DNA of 52,950 bases from Actinomyces oris (GTDB taxonomy: Bacteria > Actinomycetota > Actinomycetes > Actinomycetales > Actinomycetaceae), in contig NZ_MSGO01000016.1 in the NCBI RefSeq assembly GCF_001929375.1, positions 1 to 52,950 of the forward strand. The letters are read 5' to 3'. Below, piece after piece: positions 52,743 to 52,950 of this stretch. Numbering within the stretch: position 1 is the first letter of the stretch; the number at the start of each line of letters is the position of its first letter. The translations under genes were made by a program, and so were the position numbers. The notes beneath the pieces are model-generated. The model was given only the letters and a program-made list of their open reading frames with translations, made no database searches and was not told where the DNA came from.

Positions 52743-52950
52743 TCAGCGAACCGTCACCCTGCCTGTGGGAGATACGGATATCCGTCCCTTCTCGAAGGCC
52801 TGGGTCACGGTTCCATCTGCTTGACGGCTCTCATAACCGACGGGCAGCCCGGCCTTGGAGCGCTCCCCACCGGCAGCGGTCCACGCCGTCAGAATCGCAC
52901 CACGCAGGAAGCTGGCCTTGCCCCCGGAATGCCAGTAGGCAACACCTCCC
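52743..52950 (-). CDS. LGFP repeat-containing protein (C-terminal fragment)
   Basis: The reverse strand from the window edge reads 68 codons to a TGA at 52745-52743. The peptide begins GGVAYWHSGGKASFLRGAI, continues GGERSKAGLPVGYES and ends FEKGRISVSPTGRVTVR: the pattern of one LGFP-type repeat (Y-W, G-G-E, L-G-x-P and F-x-x-G-x-I). LGFP repeats occur in actinobacterial secreted or wall-bound proteins, including amidases. The start is beyond the right edge. It lies 110 bases upstream of the second rgpF-like gene on the same strand. Confidence 0.7.
   Translation of the reverse strand, partial: GGVAYWHSGGKASFLRGAILTAWTAAGGERSKAGLPVGYESRQADGTVTQAFEKGRISVSPTGRVTVR

Overview
The window is a high-GC actinobacterial chromosome segment. 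Gene content and synteny (mtrA-mtrB-lpqB, secA, WhiB, DUF3499, a rhamnose and glycosyltransferase cluster, a Flp/Tad pilus locus) point to the Actinomycetaceae, most likely Actinomyces of the oral A. oris/naeslundii type. The genus is an inference from gene order and protein style, not from a database match. There is no rRNA, tRNA, CRISPR array, insertion sequence or phage gene that I can see.

Layout. (1) 1-2669, minus: end of a Flp/Tad-type pilus assembly operon (SAF/CpaB-like protein, then a TadZ/CpaE-like ATPase cut by the left edge). (2) 2786-5230: small HTH protein, conserved hypothetical, LysM membrane protein, a 38-codon ORF and an Rv3235-family protein. (3) 5302-14730: a mycobacteria-like core block, secA, comF-like gene, long-form hpf, lpqB, mtrB, mtrA, with comF and hpf flipped relative to the Mycobacterium order. 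(4) 15001-22586: a membrane module of GDPD-type membrane protein, DUF4129, DUF4350, MoxR ATPase and DUF58, facing SpoIIM and RDD genes; its function is poorly known. (5) 22645-29950: Trm112-like, DUF3499, a metallopeptidase-family protein, then the chain whiB > giant GT2 membrane glycosyltransferase > DUF5719, coupled by 4-base stop/start overlaps. (6) 30278-33614: TIGR03089 protein, manA, GT87 mannosyltransferase-like membrane protein. (7) 33948-52950: cell-surface polysaccharide cluster: rmlC, rmlA, rmlD, DUF2142 membrane protein, two GT4 and two GT2 glycosyltransferases, a Wzm/Wzt-type ABC exporter, two sugar-nucleotide epimerase/reductases, an acyltransferase, two RgpF-type rhamnan synthesis proteins and the C-terminus of an LGFP-repeat protein at the right edge.

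How they fit together. The right 19 kb looks like a pathway that makes dTDP-6-deoxyhexoses (rhamnose and perhaps 6-deoxytalose), builds a lipid-linked glycan in the cytoplasm, exports it by ABC transporter and modifies it. No rmlB is present in the window. The left half holds envelope housekeeping: protein export (SecA), the MtrAB-LpqB envelope and division signalling system, and a WhiB regulator tied to a glycosyltransferase.

Most worth a second look: two divergent gene pairs (23.3 kb, 39.7 kb) whose four start codons each lie 6-7 nt after a TAnnnT box, so probably leaderless; an in-frame 52-residue tandem duplication in the DUF2142 protein; the degenerate second RgpF; the whiB-coupled glycosyltransferase chain; the MoxR/DUF58 module; and an exactly nested 38-codon ORF at 4602-4718.
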